Shown in pieces: positions 11,498 through 23,470 of a DNA stretch of 64,000 nt. A model generated the notes under the pieces. The model had not been told where the DNA came from and ran no database searches. It was given only the letters and a program-made list of their open reading frames with translations. This DNA is from Kuschelorhynchus macadamiae (Eukaryota; Arthropoda; Insecta; Coleoptera; Curculionidae), in NCBI GenBank assembly GCA_030620095.1, contig JAUTXW010000883.1, forward strand, positions 496,001-560,000. Reading direction: 5' to 3'. Position 1 is the stretch's first letter. Every line of letters begins with the position of its first letter. Made by a program: the position numbers and the translations under genes.

Positions 11498-13191
11498 AAT
11501 TCAAAAAGAAATTTAATTATTGTAAGAAATATATAAGCTTCAAGAAATAATTAAAACCTAGAAATATGTCATCAAATAAAGATACGTATTAAGATTTAAA
11601 TAGGTATGAAATTTGCATGTATATACTCACTCACTATATTCATTAATTGAAACTAAAGAAATGCACCAAGAAGCGAGTCGAGTCTATCATTCAATATAAA
11701 ATAACTAAACAATCGGAAATAATTAACCAACAAGTAAAATTAACAAAACAACTAATTAATCCTTATTAATAAAACAGAGTTTAACAAGTTTTTTTTATTT
11801 AACGTCAATTGGAACGGAGAAAAAACTTCTCCCCCCATAACATATTTCAAACAATTTTTGAAATGGGCGTAAATATTTTAATTTTTTATCACCTTTTGAG
11901 TGTGCTCTTCCATATCTTTGGGAAAAAAGTCTTCAACCACAAGTTCTACAAGTTCCACATTATTGCAAGTATTTTCCCAAGTTCTCCAAATGGCCATGAT
12001 TATTACTAGTTATGCACACAAGAAAATAAAAAAAAACAGGCAATACCCACATACACAAATAAAACTTAAGTCGGTATTATAAATATTAATTAGTAATTAA
12101 TTTTTCTTATTTCGGTGACACCACTGATCAGAAAATCGGACATCAGACCCCGGCCCGTTCATAATTCAAAACAAGCCTGGAACTGACAATGACTGCTTAT
12201 TGAACGGGCCGGAGTTGGGAAATCTTGGATGATATACTATCGATACCGATCAATATATTTTTACTATTGTTATTTGAATTCGTGATGCAGTAAAAATATA
12301 TATTTTGAACGGACCACTTATATGGAAAAAGGGAAGGAAGTTTTTTGCCCGCATTCTTTCTATCCAGGTTCATTCAGTTGCCAGACTGTACATAAAACGT
12401 CTTCTTAACTGTGACAGATGAAGCATATATAAATGACCAACACCTTCCTGATTCCGACCCTGTATGCGATTATAATAAATTAACTTCAATTTTAGATATT
12501 TATTTTATTACTAGCCTGCGGTTAAATTAAACAGCGGTTTGTTTTCAATATACTTACAATTTTATTATTCTCACCTGTCAGAATAATTAATTGTTGATTC
12601 ACCTTTTTCCCCATTTAATAATAAATAATTAATTACCTATCGTAGCCTTAATTACGCGCTGAAGAACATTTTAATTTACGAAAAAACCTTATTAGTTTCA
12701 TATTGGAAATAAACGTAATACCCAAATCAAAATATTATTCAGTGAGTGTATGTCACTTAGCATATATACATTAAAAAAGTTTAAAATATATCCAATTAAA
12801 CTAAAAAAAAAGATGTAGAGTATTCTGGTTAAGAAACAGATGGTTTATCTGTTTTTGCATCTCTTTTTGCGAGATTCTCACAATTTTAAAATATTTCAGG
12901 AATTTTGCAAAATTGTCAAAATTAGCCTTCAGTTTTAACATCTAGAATACAAAAATGTCAGAATTAGTCTTGATTGACTTATGGTCTCAACCCATTTTAA
13001 CATTGCCGAATATGTAGAGATTATTTTGTCACTGATGCTACGAGGTATCATTACATTATATTAATTCGGTAGTAAAAAACGCTAGATGACATGATGAGAA
13101 TATCGCATATGATCAAAATTTTTATAAATATAAGGAGCGTTATTTAGAAAAATAATCTCGAAAACCAACAAATTTTGAAAATTATTATATA
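11498..13191. other. Non-coding; hairpin and dispersed repeat copy
   Basis: No coding frame recognised. A hairpin with arms ccggcccgttca / tgaacgggccgg lies at 12,147-12,222. Sequence at 12,560-12,680 (…attacgcgctgaagaacattttaa) is a dispersed repeat. Its two halves reappear on either side of the LINE at 20.25-23.5 kb. Confidence 0.5.
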
Positions 13192-13633
13192 CAGGGTGTT
13201 CCAGCGAGGACTGAATAGGGACCTATTTTCGACCTTCCTTGTATTTTGGAAAAATTCAAAATAGCCAATCGATGTATTTTTTCTTGTAGAATCCAAAAAT
13301 ATCATCGAAAAAATATTTGAACCAGAAACAAAAGAGTTACGCTATGCATCAGATGTTTTTTAAATGGAATGTATCGTTTTTTATAGATTTTTGGAAAGAG
13401 TGATTTTTTTATGTCCGTTCTGATTAAAAGATTTGATTTTGCGATAGCTGTTTATATTACATTTTAATGTTTTACAAACTAAAATTTTAGCTTCACCTGT
13501 TTAAAATATACGATAGGTTGGTATAGGTGATCAAGGTAAAATGACGTTTGAATGCTTTGTCAATAAAAATTGACATTATTTTAATTATTGTCGAAGTCTT
13601 CACCTAAAAAATATATATTTGACTCTGATCGAA

Positions 13634-14657
13634 ATGAAATACTCTTTGGACGAGAGACTACAGATTGTTATGCTATTTTACAAGTGCCAAGAAAATGCAA
13701 GAGAAGCAAGAAGAAGATTTATTGCAAATTTTCATAGAAATATATCCATCAATACAATTCTAAGGATAAAAAACCTATTTGAGGAAAATAAAACTTTACA
13801 TGATAGAAAAAGAAATATACAAAGAAGAAGAAATCGAGACCAGGCCATTATAAATTATTCTCGAGTTAATCCAACCAAATCTATTTCGGATGCAGTTCGG
13901 GAAGTTCAGTACGGTGGCGGTGTAAGGCGCAGAAGAGTTACCCGAGGGACTGTTCACAGGACTCTGAAAATTTATAAATTTAGGCCTTTTCGTATCCTTC
14001 CACTTCAGCACCTAACACCGGCATAAAAAGAACTTCGCTTCCAATTTGTTTCTCAAATGGTAATTCGGCAAGAAAACGAAAACCCTGATTTATTCAAAAA
14101 TATTGTGTGGACCGACGAAGCTACTTTCACAACATCGGGAGTATTCAACAGACATAATAGTCACCACTGGGCCGTTGAAAATCCAAAAAAGTTCCAGACT
14201 ATTAAATTTCAAGGGAAGAATTCTATTCATGTTTGGTGTGGGATAAAAAACAATAACATTTTGGGACCAATATTTTTTAACGGGACTTTAAATGGGCACA
14301 GATATTATGAGTTTTTGTTTGCAACATGATGGGGCGCCTCCTCATGCCGTGCATGATGTGGTTCAATTTTTAAATCAGCGCCATAACGAATGGATAGGGC
14401 GAAATGGAACATATGCTTGGCCGCCCAACAGCCCCGACCTCTCAGTTTTGGATACATTTCTTTGGGGCCATTTGAAGAACGTCGTATACAGACAACGAAA
14501 CGAAAATATTCAACAGATCATGGGAAAAATTGTCGATGAAATAAACCGCCTTAACCAGGAAAATCATATTGTAACAGCAAGTTTAGAAAGGCTACAAAGG
14601 GGTTATCGATGTTGTTTCGAGAAAAACGGCGGTCACATTGAAAACTTATGTTATTAG
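13634..14657 (+). pseudogene. DD41D-type mariner transposase, inactivated
   Basis: The ATG at 13,634 gives MKYSLDERLQIVMLFYK, the N-terminal helix-turn-helix domain. An in-frame TAA at 14,024 interrupts it, after which the same frame continues as KELRFQFVSQ. The first Asp is in IVWTDEATFTTSG. Near 14,320 a deletion with frameshift removes about 20 codons (YYEFLF joins directly to CLQHDGAPPH). The second Asp is in LQHDGAPPH and the third in SPDLSVLDTFLWG, 40 residues apart, one fewer than the usual 41. The C-terminus is RCCFEKNGGHIENLCY. It cannot make a functional enzyme. Confidence 0.9.
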
Positions 14658-14695
14658 TAGTTTTATTTTATTATTTAATAATTATTTTTTATTGA

Positions 14696-14893
14696 ATTTC
14701 TTTTTCTATCATGTAAAGTTTTATTTTCCTCAAATAGGTTTTTTATCCTTAGAATTGTATTGATGGATATATTTCTATGAAAATTTGCAATAAATCTTCT
14801 TCTTGCTTCTCTTGCATTTTCTTGGCACTTGTAAAATAGCATAACAATCTGTAGTCTCTCGTCCAAAGAGTATTTCATTTCGATCAGAGCCAA
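14696..14893 (-). pseudogene. Inverted duplicate of transposase N-terminus
   Basis: A minus-strand frame encodes MKYSLDERLQIVMLFYK onward for about 60 residues. It is nearly identical to the start of the transposase at 13,634 and ends abruptly at the inner border of the right inverted repeat. It is part of the element's 3' arm. If translated it would give an isolated DNA-binding domain. Confidence 0.85.
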
Positions 14894-15322
14894 ATATATA
14901 TTTTTTAGGTGAAGACTTCGACAATAATTAAAATAATGTCAATTTTTATTGACAAAGCATTCAAACGTCATTTTACCTTGATCACCTATACCAACCTATC
15001 GTATATTTTAAACAGGTGAAGCTAAAATTTTAGTTTGTAAAACATTAAAATGTAATATAAACAGCTATCGCAAAATCAAATCTTTTAATCAGAACGGACA
15101 TAAAAAAAATCACTCTTTCCAAAAATCGTATAAAAAACGATACATTCCATTTAAAAAACACCTGATGCATAGCGTAACTCTTTTGTTTCTGGTTCAAATA
15201 TTTTTTCGATGACATTTTTGGATTCTACAAGAAACAATACATCGATTGGCTATTTTGAATTTTTCCAAAATACAAGGAAGGTCGAAAATAGGTCCCTGTT
15301 CAGTCCTCGCTGGAACACCCTG

Positions 15323-15620
15323 TACAATTTCATCAAACTCATACAAATCTAGGCAAACTACCTAATTCCACTCTAATTCAAATATATTATTTCGCGTAAG
15401 AAACAAATCGATCTAGTAAAGCTCAGAGCAAAATTATACGGCTTTTTGCAAGTAATTTCAGTAAATTAATTTTTTTGGAATAGGTTTGTGTTTTATTTGC
15501 TTGATTTCTAATGTTTTTCGTTATTACATTGCACTACCTAAAATGTTTTTCTTTTAAATATATTACTATATATTTAGTAAATTTTTGAAATTAAAGGCAG
15601 TGAAAAGTGCAAACAGCCTG
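15323..15620. other. No gene seen
   Basis: AT-rich sequence between the mariner element and the tRNA-like block; nothing recognised. Confidence 0.35.
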
Positions 15621-15687
15621 CCCTCGAGTGGGATTCGAACCCGCAACCTCAGTTTTACCGGGACGTCTATCAATTAATCTATCGAGG
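15621..15687 (-). repeat. tRNA-like sequence (tRNA relic or SINE head)
   Basis: On the minus strand the block opens CCTCGAT and closes ACTCGAGG, close to a 7-bp acceptor pairing. It contains a good B-box (GGTTCGAATCC) and a weak A-box region (TAGATTAATTGATAG). The anticodon arm does not fold cleanly, so a functional tRNA is unlikely. It is more probably a degenerate tRNA or a tRNA-derived SINE head. Confidence 0.5.
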
Positions 15688-16095
15688 ACCCCGATAGCAG
15701 ACTAGACTTTTACCGTCAGAAAAACATTTTATAAGGACTGGCCTTAACACAAGATAATACAAATAAATTCCATTTCAATTTTTGGAACAACATTTAGAGT
15801 CAAAAGCAAAATTTGTTTTTTTTTAACTCTTTCTACTTGGCATTTTAAATAAAAAAGGACTTTGAAAATAACTTTTTTATACAGTTTTTTTATTATCAAG
15901 TTGCAAGGCTATGTAGTAGATAGATAGATAGATAGATACATTTATTTGACAACGTTACAAAATATGTTTGTTGCAAGTCATATAAAAAAAGCATATAAGC
16001 TAAGTAAAGATACAAACGTATAACATTGTTTACAAACTAAGAAAAGAGTAAAATATATATGTATATTATAAACAAACAATTAATGTCAACTCCAC

Positions 16096-18814
16096 TCAAG
16101 GTTGGCGCCTCCATATATTCATTGACTGAATAAAAAAATGCTTTAGTAGTATTTTTTTAATTTTTATTTTAAATTGAGAATAATTTAAACACTTGACGGT
16201 GTTGTCGAGTTTATTATAAATAGATATATTCACAGGGTTTCGTGATGCACTCGCAAGGCGATGCCTCGGAACCAGCAATGACTCAGACGATCTAGTTTGG
16301 TAATTATGGTTATAAGAGAGACAAGTATACTTCTCGAAATGCTCTTTAATTTCAAGAAGAGTTTGATATATGTAGATGCAAGGTAGTGTCATGATATTAT
16401 ATTTTTTAAAGAGCGGTCTGCACGAGGTTTGTGAACCAGCCGCTTCAACGGTCCTAATTGCTCGCTTTTGTGCAATAAGGAGTGGATATTTGCGAAATAT
16501 ACCATTAGCAATATTTCTATATCAAATAAATTTTTTAATTGCTTAAGCAAATAAATCTGACTACTTAGTTTCAAACAAAAATTGTCTATATGTGGATGCC
16601 ATTTTAAACCGTCATCTAAAAGGACACCCAACAGTTTAACATAGGCCCCTTTAACAAGTGTACAATTGAAACTAAATGAAATGATCTGGGTTTTTTCTTT
16701 GTTTAATTTAAGGTTATTGCTCGAAAACCAACGCTGAGGTTTTACTAGGGAGGATTCAATATTTTGGACGAGTGCGCTATTGTGTTTGGGGGCTGAAATT
16801 AAAAGTGTCGCATCATCTGCATATAGAACACACTTATTAGGAGAAAGACTTTGACTAAAGTCATTTATATAGACTATAAATAGCAGGGGCCCCAGAATAG
16901 ACCCTTGGGGAACCCCTGTCCTCAGACCCTGAAAATCTCACTGTTTTTGGTTCAAAGCCACCGCTTGTATGCGATTATGTAGATAAGATTTTAGGAGAAG
17001 GAGGGGTATTCCGTTTATTCCATAATAACTAAGTTTAGCAAGTAAAATAGGATGAGATACACAATTAAAGGCTCGGCTGAGATCGCACCACGGAGCAGCG
17101 TGTTGCCGACCCTCCTGCAAACCCTCGATGATGGCCCTCACCACCTCCAGAATTCCGTCAATAGTGGAGCGACCACCCCTAAAACCAAACTGTCCAGAAT
17201 CCAACAAGTTGAAATTTTCAAAATATGAAACAAGTTTAGTCTTCAAAATTGCTTCAATTATTTTTCCAAATAGAGGCAGTATCGAAATTGGTCGATAATT
17301 GTCGGGGTGATTGGGGTCACCTTTTTTGAAAATCGGTATGACCTTTGCCACTTTAAGTACATCAGGAAAATTCCCTTCCTCAAAGCAATTATTTGTAAGT
17401 ATAGTCAAATATGGCACAATGACTTCCAGACAACTTTTAATCATTTTGGTGTTAATGTCATATATATCGAAACAATTAGAATTTTTTAAGTTCCTGATAG
17501 CTGTAGCAACGTCGGCCTTAAGGACTGGTGACAAAAAAAAATGAAGATCTTGGGCGAGGTACCCTGCCTAAAAAATCAAAATGCGATACTCTGGACGTTG
17601 CTAACGAGTTAATAATTGTACTAGGTATAGTACAAAAAAGGTATTAAACTGATTAACATCAATTTTACACTCTTGCACTTTTCGCGAGGTATTTCATTCA
17701 TGTTTTATCAACTTCCATGAATCTCTTGATTTGCTACTTGAATTAGTTAAATACTCCCTGTACGCTACGGTTTTGGCATTACTGATTTCTTGTCGGTATA
17801 TTTTTTGAAATGATTTAAACACATCGTAGTCCTGGAGAGACTTAGATACGTCACTGACTGTTTTAAGAGCTGATAAAGTATCTCGCATTCTCCGTAAATC
17901 ATCATTAAACCATTTTACCGGTTGCATAGTACTATTTTTGAAAGTTTTAAAAGGCAAGTGTTTATTTATTATACCAGTAAAATTGTTCAAAATACATTGT
18001 GTCAAAGTGTTTGAGTTTGCACTGGGGTCGGCAAAAGGATGCCAGTTTGCCTCTTGCAGAGCCTGTTTAAATTTACAAAGGTTTTTATCGCTTAAGTTTC
18101 GAACTTTGACGTTAGTCGTTTCCGTTTGATTGAAACCCTGGTCCATGTAACTTACCTGTCCCAGATGATCAGAAAGGCAGGGGTTTATGACCTCTGCATT
18201 AAAATAAGATTCATTCAAATTAGTCAATATATTGTCAATACAGGCTTCTGAGGTTGGACTCACACTTGTGGGTTCGTTAATACATACCTGCAGGCCATAT
18301 GAGTATATTAAGCAAATTAATTCAGTCAAGCTACCATTTGGGGAAGACATTCCAAAGTCAATATTGAAATCTCCCAAGACAATTATTTTATCAGACAATA
18401 TTGTTAAATGTTCCAAGAGGGCTATCGTATTAAAATTCTATATAAGCAAACAATAGAAGTGCGCGAGTCTGGTATCAAGATCCCGCAAAACTCGGCGTCA
18501 AATTCCACACAGAAGCTTTCTAGGCTTAATGGTATTGTTTGAATATGTCGTTTTACAAATATGGAGGTACCACCATGAATCCGGACTGATCTACAAAAAA
18601 AGTCCATTAATTTATAACCAACGATATTAATATGCTGAATGTTCTCTTTATTTGCCCAATGTTCTGAGAAACAAAGGATGTCGTATTGGTCCGCTTCCAG
18701 AAATAAAAGTAGTTGATCTATCTTATTAGTCAGACACTGTACATTTAAATAAAGTATTTTAGTACATTTTTTAAAATCGGTTGCGCGAGTGTTTAGTTGT
18801 TTATTGACAAACAA
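16096..18814 (-). pseudogene. LINE 1 ORF2: endonuclease + reverse transcriptase
   Basis: The APE-type endonuclease runs from 18,814: ILYLNVQCLTNK, ILCFSEHWA (catalytic Glu), VLGDFNIDFG, and CLSDHLGQV (SDH motif). A frameshift lies near 18,420. The reverse transcriptase follows from about 17,534: KVIPIFKKGDPNHPDNYRP, FGFRGGRSTIDG, CDLSRAFNCVSH (palm Asp kept, usual D after F changed to N), TGVPQGSILGPLL near 16,920, and CVLYADDATLL (YADD intact) near 16,830. Thumb and C-terminal pieces continue to 16,096 in two frames. A retrotransposition enzyme once acting by target-primed reverse transcription; now broken. Confidence 0.9.
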
Positions 18815-18834
18815 TTTATCTGCAGGCTGCCTTG

Positions 18835-19839
18835 CTAGATCCTTGTGTGACCTTCCGGGGAATGTTGAAAATTCTTCCGTAGGAATTTAAAACGGCGCAC
18901 AGCAATTCCTTCCGGCCAAATATTTGGGTCATAGACTTTGTCAACCTCTTTAATTGGGAATGATATTTTAAACGATGCGCTGTTATCTTTTTTGTTCCAT
19001 AATTCACACTTGAAGTCGACATCAGGCTTATTGGATTTTAAGTGGCTTTCTAACTCGTTGACAGTAGTTGTCGGATGGAGGTATCCGTATTTAGGTATAG
19101 TCTTTATTACATTTTGGTCACCTGCTGATTGAGCGGTGCCAATCAAGGGTTTATTTTTCTTATTTCTGCTGGTAATGTGCATGTTTGCGTTTACAACTGA
19201 TTGTTTTGCTGTGTTCGGATTTGACAGGGTCATTGCGTTTTTAATGCCTTTCCTAACCTGTGAACTCGAGAATAGCGTATTTAAAGCCTCTGTTTGCTTG
19301 TTTACATGTAAAGGCACAGTGGCGGCCGTATCTGTGTTCTGCGATTTAAATGAAGGTGATCGTAGTGTATTTTGCCGGGCAGTGCTACCGACATTACCGA
19401 CTGACGTCGTCAGTGGTTTGGAACCTTGCTGCAAAGTTGGTAGTGGTTTGGAACTCTGCTGGGAGGATCCATTTTGCTGTTTATTAGAACATTTAAGTAA
19501 ATGGATAATTTCTTCCTGATCTTTTATCCTGCTCTCGAGTTGAGAGACAGGTTTATTAATGGTTTGGAACTCGCTTTGTTTGGCTTCCAACTCGGCTCGT
19601 CGGCGAATACATGCATACAAATGACAACCAACCTCCCCTGAGGTCGATGCATCAGCAAAAACTTCGGTATTATCACTAATTTCACTGCACTTTTCACAGT
19701 TTTTTTCTTGTATATACTTTAGAAAACTACTGTCCGCAATACTGTCGGGCACTTTTTTATTAACAATGATTTCTATAAGCTCATTTCTGTTTAATCTGTT
19801 TAGCTTCGAGATGATCGACTGTGCGTCACTTGGCGCCAT
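18835..19839 (-). CDS. LINE 1 ORF1 protein (nucleic-acid-binding type)
   Basis: I place the start at 19,839 (MAPSDAQSIISKLNRLNRNE), because the upstream codons to 20,010 are unlike the rest and read like 5' UTR. The protein has an N-terminal helical region, a cysteine pair (EKNCEKCSE), a probable coiled coil (RRRAELEAKQSEFQ...QLESRIKDQEEIIHLL), a long Ser/Gln/Thr-rich linker, and a C-terminal domain ending DPNIWPEGIAVRRFKFLR. That is the pattern of ORF1 proteins that bind element RNA in insect CR1/Jockey-like LINEs. It has no stop inside and ends 20 nt before ORF2. Confidence 0.75.
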   Translation of the reverse strand: MAPSDAQSIISKLNRLNRNELIEIIVNKKVPDSIADSSFLKYIQEKNCEKCSEISDNTEVFADASTSGEVGCHLYACIRRRAELEAKQSEFQTINKPVSQLESRIKDQEEIIHLLKCSNKQQNGSSQQSSKPLPTLQQGSKPLTTSVGNVGSTARQNTLRSPSFKSQNTDTAATVPLHVNKQTEALNTLFSSSQVRKGIKNAMTLSNPNTAKQSVVNANMHITSRNKKNKPLIGTAQSAGDQNVIKTIPKYGYLHPTTTVNELESHLKSNKPDVDFKCELWNKKDNSASFKISFPIKEVDKVYDPNIWPEGIAVRRFKFLRKNFQHSPEGHTRI

Positions 19840-20253
19840 CTTATATAGTGCAGTTCTTTGTTCCAAAATAAGTTGTTGACCTTTAGGTGGTAACAAACAT
19901 ATAGCCCTAACTATATTGTTTATATACATTAACCTCCAGTGTAGGGGCAGTCGGCTAAAAAAAAGTCTTGCAAAATGCTTGTTGGCAGGGATACAGAGAT
20001 TCAACGTCAAAACCGACTAAAATGTCACTGGGATCTAAAGCAAAATCTGTAAGCCTTTCTACGAAATGTATAGGTTTTGATATAAGAATTAGATCGTCCT
20101 GAGAAGGATATTGGTTAAATATTTACCTATTTCGTATCGTATAATCGAGGAATCTTTATAGTATGTTAATACAACATATTAGTTTCTGAAAAACCTATGC
20201 AGGTTATTTATAATATAATATATTAATTTTTCTCACCCGTCCGTATAGTTGAT

Positions 20254-23200
20254 TATTAATAATAATAATAATAATAATAACGTTTATTATTTACCACATG
20301 TATACATATATAAAAACAAAATTAAAAATCACAAAGGTAAGGCAAATAAAAGCACGCATTTCAGACTTCTGAAGTCCAGATTCTGTTCTACCAATGCGGC
20401 TACAAACTAATATTAAGACATTTTGGCGAGTAGCTAGTTAATAAAAATACAACAATAAATGCTACAATATTAAAAAATGAAGACATGAAAGGAAAGAAGG
20501 GAGAAAGAAAAGGAAAGAAGAACAAGAAGGAAGAGTAAGGCTGAGAGTAATTTAAATGCTATTGAGAATTAAGTAACTGAGTAGTGATGTTTCTTTTAAA
20601 ACTTTGTAATGACGTAGAAATTTGTAATAAATCTGGAGGCAACGAATTTATATTTAAAGCAATGTTATAGGAGAAGCATCTCTTAAATATATCAGTTTTA
20701 TGGCGCGGAATCGTTAAGGTATTCCTGCGTAAATTCAAATGATGTACGTCCGTGCGAAAAGTGATTCTGTTATACAGATAAGGAGGCGATTTAAATTTAA
20801 GTAATTTATAATAAAAGCAAAGGGCATGGAGCTTACGTCGGTTATACATATTTAGCCATGAAATTTCTTTAAGTTTGTGGGTTACCCTGTCTTTCCTCTT
20901 AATACCAAAGATAAATCGAATACAGCTGTTCTGCACTTTTTGAATTCTTCGTAAGTCATAACTATCCAAACATGGACCATATATATGATCGCAATGATTA
21001 AAATGTGATAATATTAATAAATCACAGAGCTCCTTTTTAGTGGATTGATCAAGGTAGTGTCTGTGCGGAAACAATGATTTCAGAGAACAGTATGTATTTT
21101 TAAGAATGTGAGAAATATGAGAACTAAATCGAAGATGTGAATCTATAACAAGACCTAAACTTTTTGCGCTTTCAACTACATTTAAACGTTGATTTTCTAT
21201 GCTTATAGCCATATCTGGCTTTATTTCATTAAGAATATTTTTATTACCAAATAAGAGAACAACCGACTTAGACGGATTCAAATTTAGCATGTGTTTAGAG
21301 GATATTTTAAGCAATTGGTCTAAATCGAAGTTAATTTTAATAATGGCTTGATTATAGTCAGAAGGTTTAAAAGATAAATACAGCTGGGTATCGTCGGCGT
21401 ACAGATGGTACTGACAGTATTTAAAGTGTTCATGGAAAGTGCAAGTATAGATACTAAATAAGAGAGGTCCTAAAATGCTGCCTTGAGGAACCCCAGAATC
21501 AACTTTAAGAAAATCTGAATAATTTTGATCAATTTTTACACGTTGAAATCTATTGGAGAGAAATGATTTAATAATGTTTGACGCATTTACCGAAAACCCT
21601 ATATAGTGTAACATAGAAATTAATATTTTATGATTTAAAAAATCGAATGCTTTACTAAAATCCAGTAAAATTAATGCTGTGATTTCGTTATTGCCTCGAG
21701 CGGAAAAGATATCGTCAGTAACATCCGCCATTGCCGTCGCGCAACTATGTTTAGGGCGAAATCCGGATTGTTTCGTTGGTAAAATATTATTTAGATTAAC
21801 ATGTATGCGTATTTGAGTTTCCAGCACTCTTTCTAAAATTTTTGAAAACGTTGGAACTATGCTTATTGAACGAAATTGTGTTGAATCCTTCGGAGAACTA
21901 ACTTTGGGAAGGGGTGTGACAATAGCTTTTTTCCAAATGTCAGGAAAATACTCATGAAGAATACATTCATTAACAATGTGTGTTATAAAACCAATAATAT
22001 GAGGGCAGCACAGGGAGATTAAAATTATATTAATATCATCTGTGCCCGCAGCTTTACTTTTAATTTTCATTATAATTTGAAGAATATCATTGTCCGTTAC
22101 AGTATTAAAAGTTAACAAGGAAATCAGATCATTTTTAGTGTTATTTAAGTAAAAATTTAGTAGATCGTTATTTACCGAATTATGTGTTTTGGTTTAATTT
22201 ATAAAAAATGAATTAAATTTATTTGTATCTTTAAAAACCTGCGGAATTTCCTTTGTGTTTACTGGCCTCAGTTTATTAAGCTCTTTCCACTTTTCTTTTA
22301 TGGAACTATTTTGAAAGGTATGCCTATAATAAGCTTTTTTCTCTAATGTAAGTGATTTATTTGTTAAATTCCTTAACTGTTTATAATAATCCCATTTGCT
22401 AGGCAGTTTACTAGATTTAAAATCACGAAAGGCCTTATCTCTTAATTTCTGCATGCATTTAATATTTTCTGTGATCCATGACTGGAGAGGTTTATTGCGT
22501 TCAGTAAGGTGCTTAATAGGTGCATGCTTATTAAATAAGGCCAATATGCTATTATTTAAAAAGTTTATCTTTTCGTCAATATTTTCAATATTATATATCT
22601 CATTAAATGTTATTGCCTCCAGGTCCCTTTGAAACAAATTTATATCAATGTTTCTTAGTGATCTATATAGTGTTTTATTAGGTGGTTTAGGGTCGCAAGA
22701 ATAGTTAATCTGACAGAAAACTGAGCAATGGTCAGAAAACTGGCAATCAACAACACCTTTATTCACAACTTTATCGCAATTCGTGAAAATAAGATCAATT
22801 AAAGACTGAGTTCTATTGGTAATTCTAGTCGGTTTTAAAATAATTTGTTCTAAATTAAAGGGTTCCACAGTTTGCAAAAGCTGCCTTGTCAAAGGGCTTT
22901 CATAATTTAAGATATCCGTGTTAAAATCGCCTATGCAAAAAATGTTTTCATATGATGAGGAAATATTAACTAACGTGTCCTCGAATGTATTTAAAAAAGA
23001 GGCAATTTCAGAATTTGGAGGTCTATAAATAGTGCCAATAATAATTTCGTATTTTTTTAAAAAAATCTTTATCCAGATACTTTCTAAAAAATCAAACTTT
23101 TCGGTCAGAATAACATCATATTTGAGATCGTCCTTGGTATAAACAGCCACACCTCCCTCTCGACGGTCCTGCCTGTCATTTTTTTCTAAATTATAGGTTT

Positions 23201-23470
23201 GTAAATTAATTGCCTCATTAGAGATATCTGAACGTAACCAACTCTCTGTGACACCTATGAACTCAAAGTTTTTGTTTTCGTAATACTCCTTAAAACTGTG
23301 GAAATGTGAAATTGTCGAACGAACATTGATGTGGGTTATACTAAAAGACATTTAAAAACTCTCAGCACAGAAGAAGAAAAGGTAAAGGATTTAGAGAAGA
23401 ACGATATAAATGAAGGAATGTAGAATTTATATAATATATAAAAAATAAAAATAAAATATATCCACTAAAA
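20254..23470 (-). mobile_element. LINE 2: CR1-group retrotransposon, nearly intact ORF2
   Basis: A minus-strand LINE whose 3' end is an (AAT)n run at 20,254-20,280 next to AATAAACG. It has a full-length ORF2 but no ORF1, so it is 5'-truncated near 23,470. The flanks (20,215-20,253 and 23,500-23,600) together reconstitute a dispersed repeat seen uninterrupted at 12,560-12,680. This supports the insertion borders. Confidence 0.88.
20559..23351 (-). pseudogene. LINE 2 ORF2, one nonsense codon
   Basis: A single frame of 931 codons from ATG 23,351 to the stop at 20,559 is broken only by a TAA at 22,194-22,196, after NSFFIN. The frame continues without shift on both sides. Endonuclease: ITHINVRS, FIGVTESWL, IGTIYRPPNSEI, FCIGDFNTDI, and FSDHCSVF near its end. 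Reverse transcriptase: VTPLPKVSSPKDSTQFRSIS, SGFRPKHSCATAM, ILLDFSKAFDFLNH, SGVPQGSILGPLLFSIY, and YHLYADDTQLY (YADD). The C-terminal region includes LRRIQKVQNSCIRFIFG. All catalytic motifs I can check are present. It would be a functional enzyme but for the one stop. Confidence 0.93.

Larger units (their letters stand above)
13192..15322 (+). mobile_element. DD41D-type mariner with ~625-bp inverted ends
   Basis: A 2,131-bp element starting CAGGGTGTTCCAGCGAGG, with TA at 13,190-13,191 and 15,323-15,324. The inverted arms are 13,192-13,816 and 14,696-15,322 and are almost identical. Unusually, the left arm runs past the transposase start and includes about its first 60 codons. The right arm therefore carries the same codons in reverse. 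Only about 880 bp in the middle is single-copy. Confidence 0.93.
15915..20050 (-). mobile_element. LINE 1: CR1/Jockey-group retrotransposon, decayed
   Basis: A minus-strand non-LTR retrotransposon with ORF1 (19,839-18,835), ORF2 (18,814-16,096), a 3' UTR, and a 3' tail of (GATA)n read on the plus strand at 15,915-15,940, preceded by an AATAAATG signal. Microsatellite tails and endonuclease plus reverse transcriptase without an RNase H are typical of CR1-like elements. Several frameshifts make it inactive. The 5' end is placed approximately. Confidence 0.85.

Noticed and set aside
13619..13633. Start of the 13.6 kb transposase at 13,619
   Set aside because: That codon is TTG; the first ATG in frame is at 13,634 and family alignment starts there.
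15621..15687. Functional tRNA gene
   Set aside because: The B-box and acceptor pairing are good but the anticodon arm does not fold and the A-box is weak.
19136..19519. 127-codon hydrophobic-looking plus-strand frame
   Set aside because: It is antisense to LINE 1 ORF1, whose coiled coil and C-terminal domain explain the sequence.
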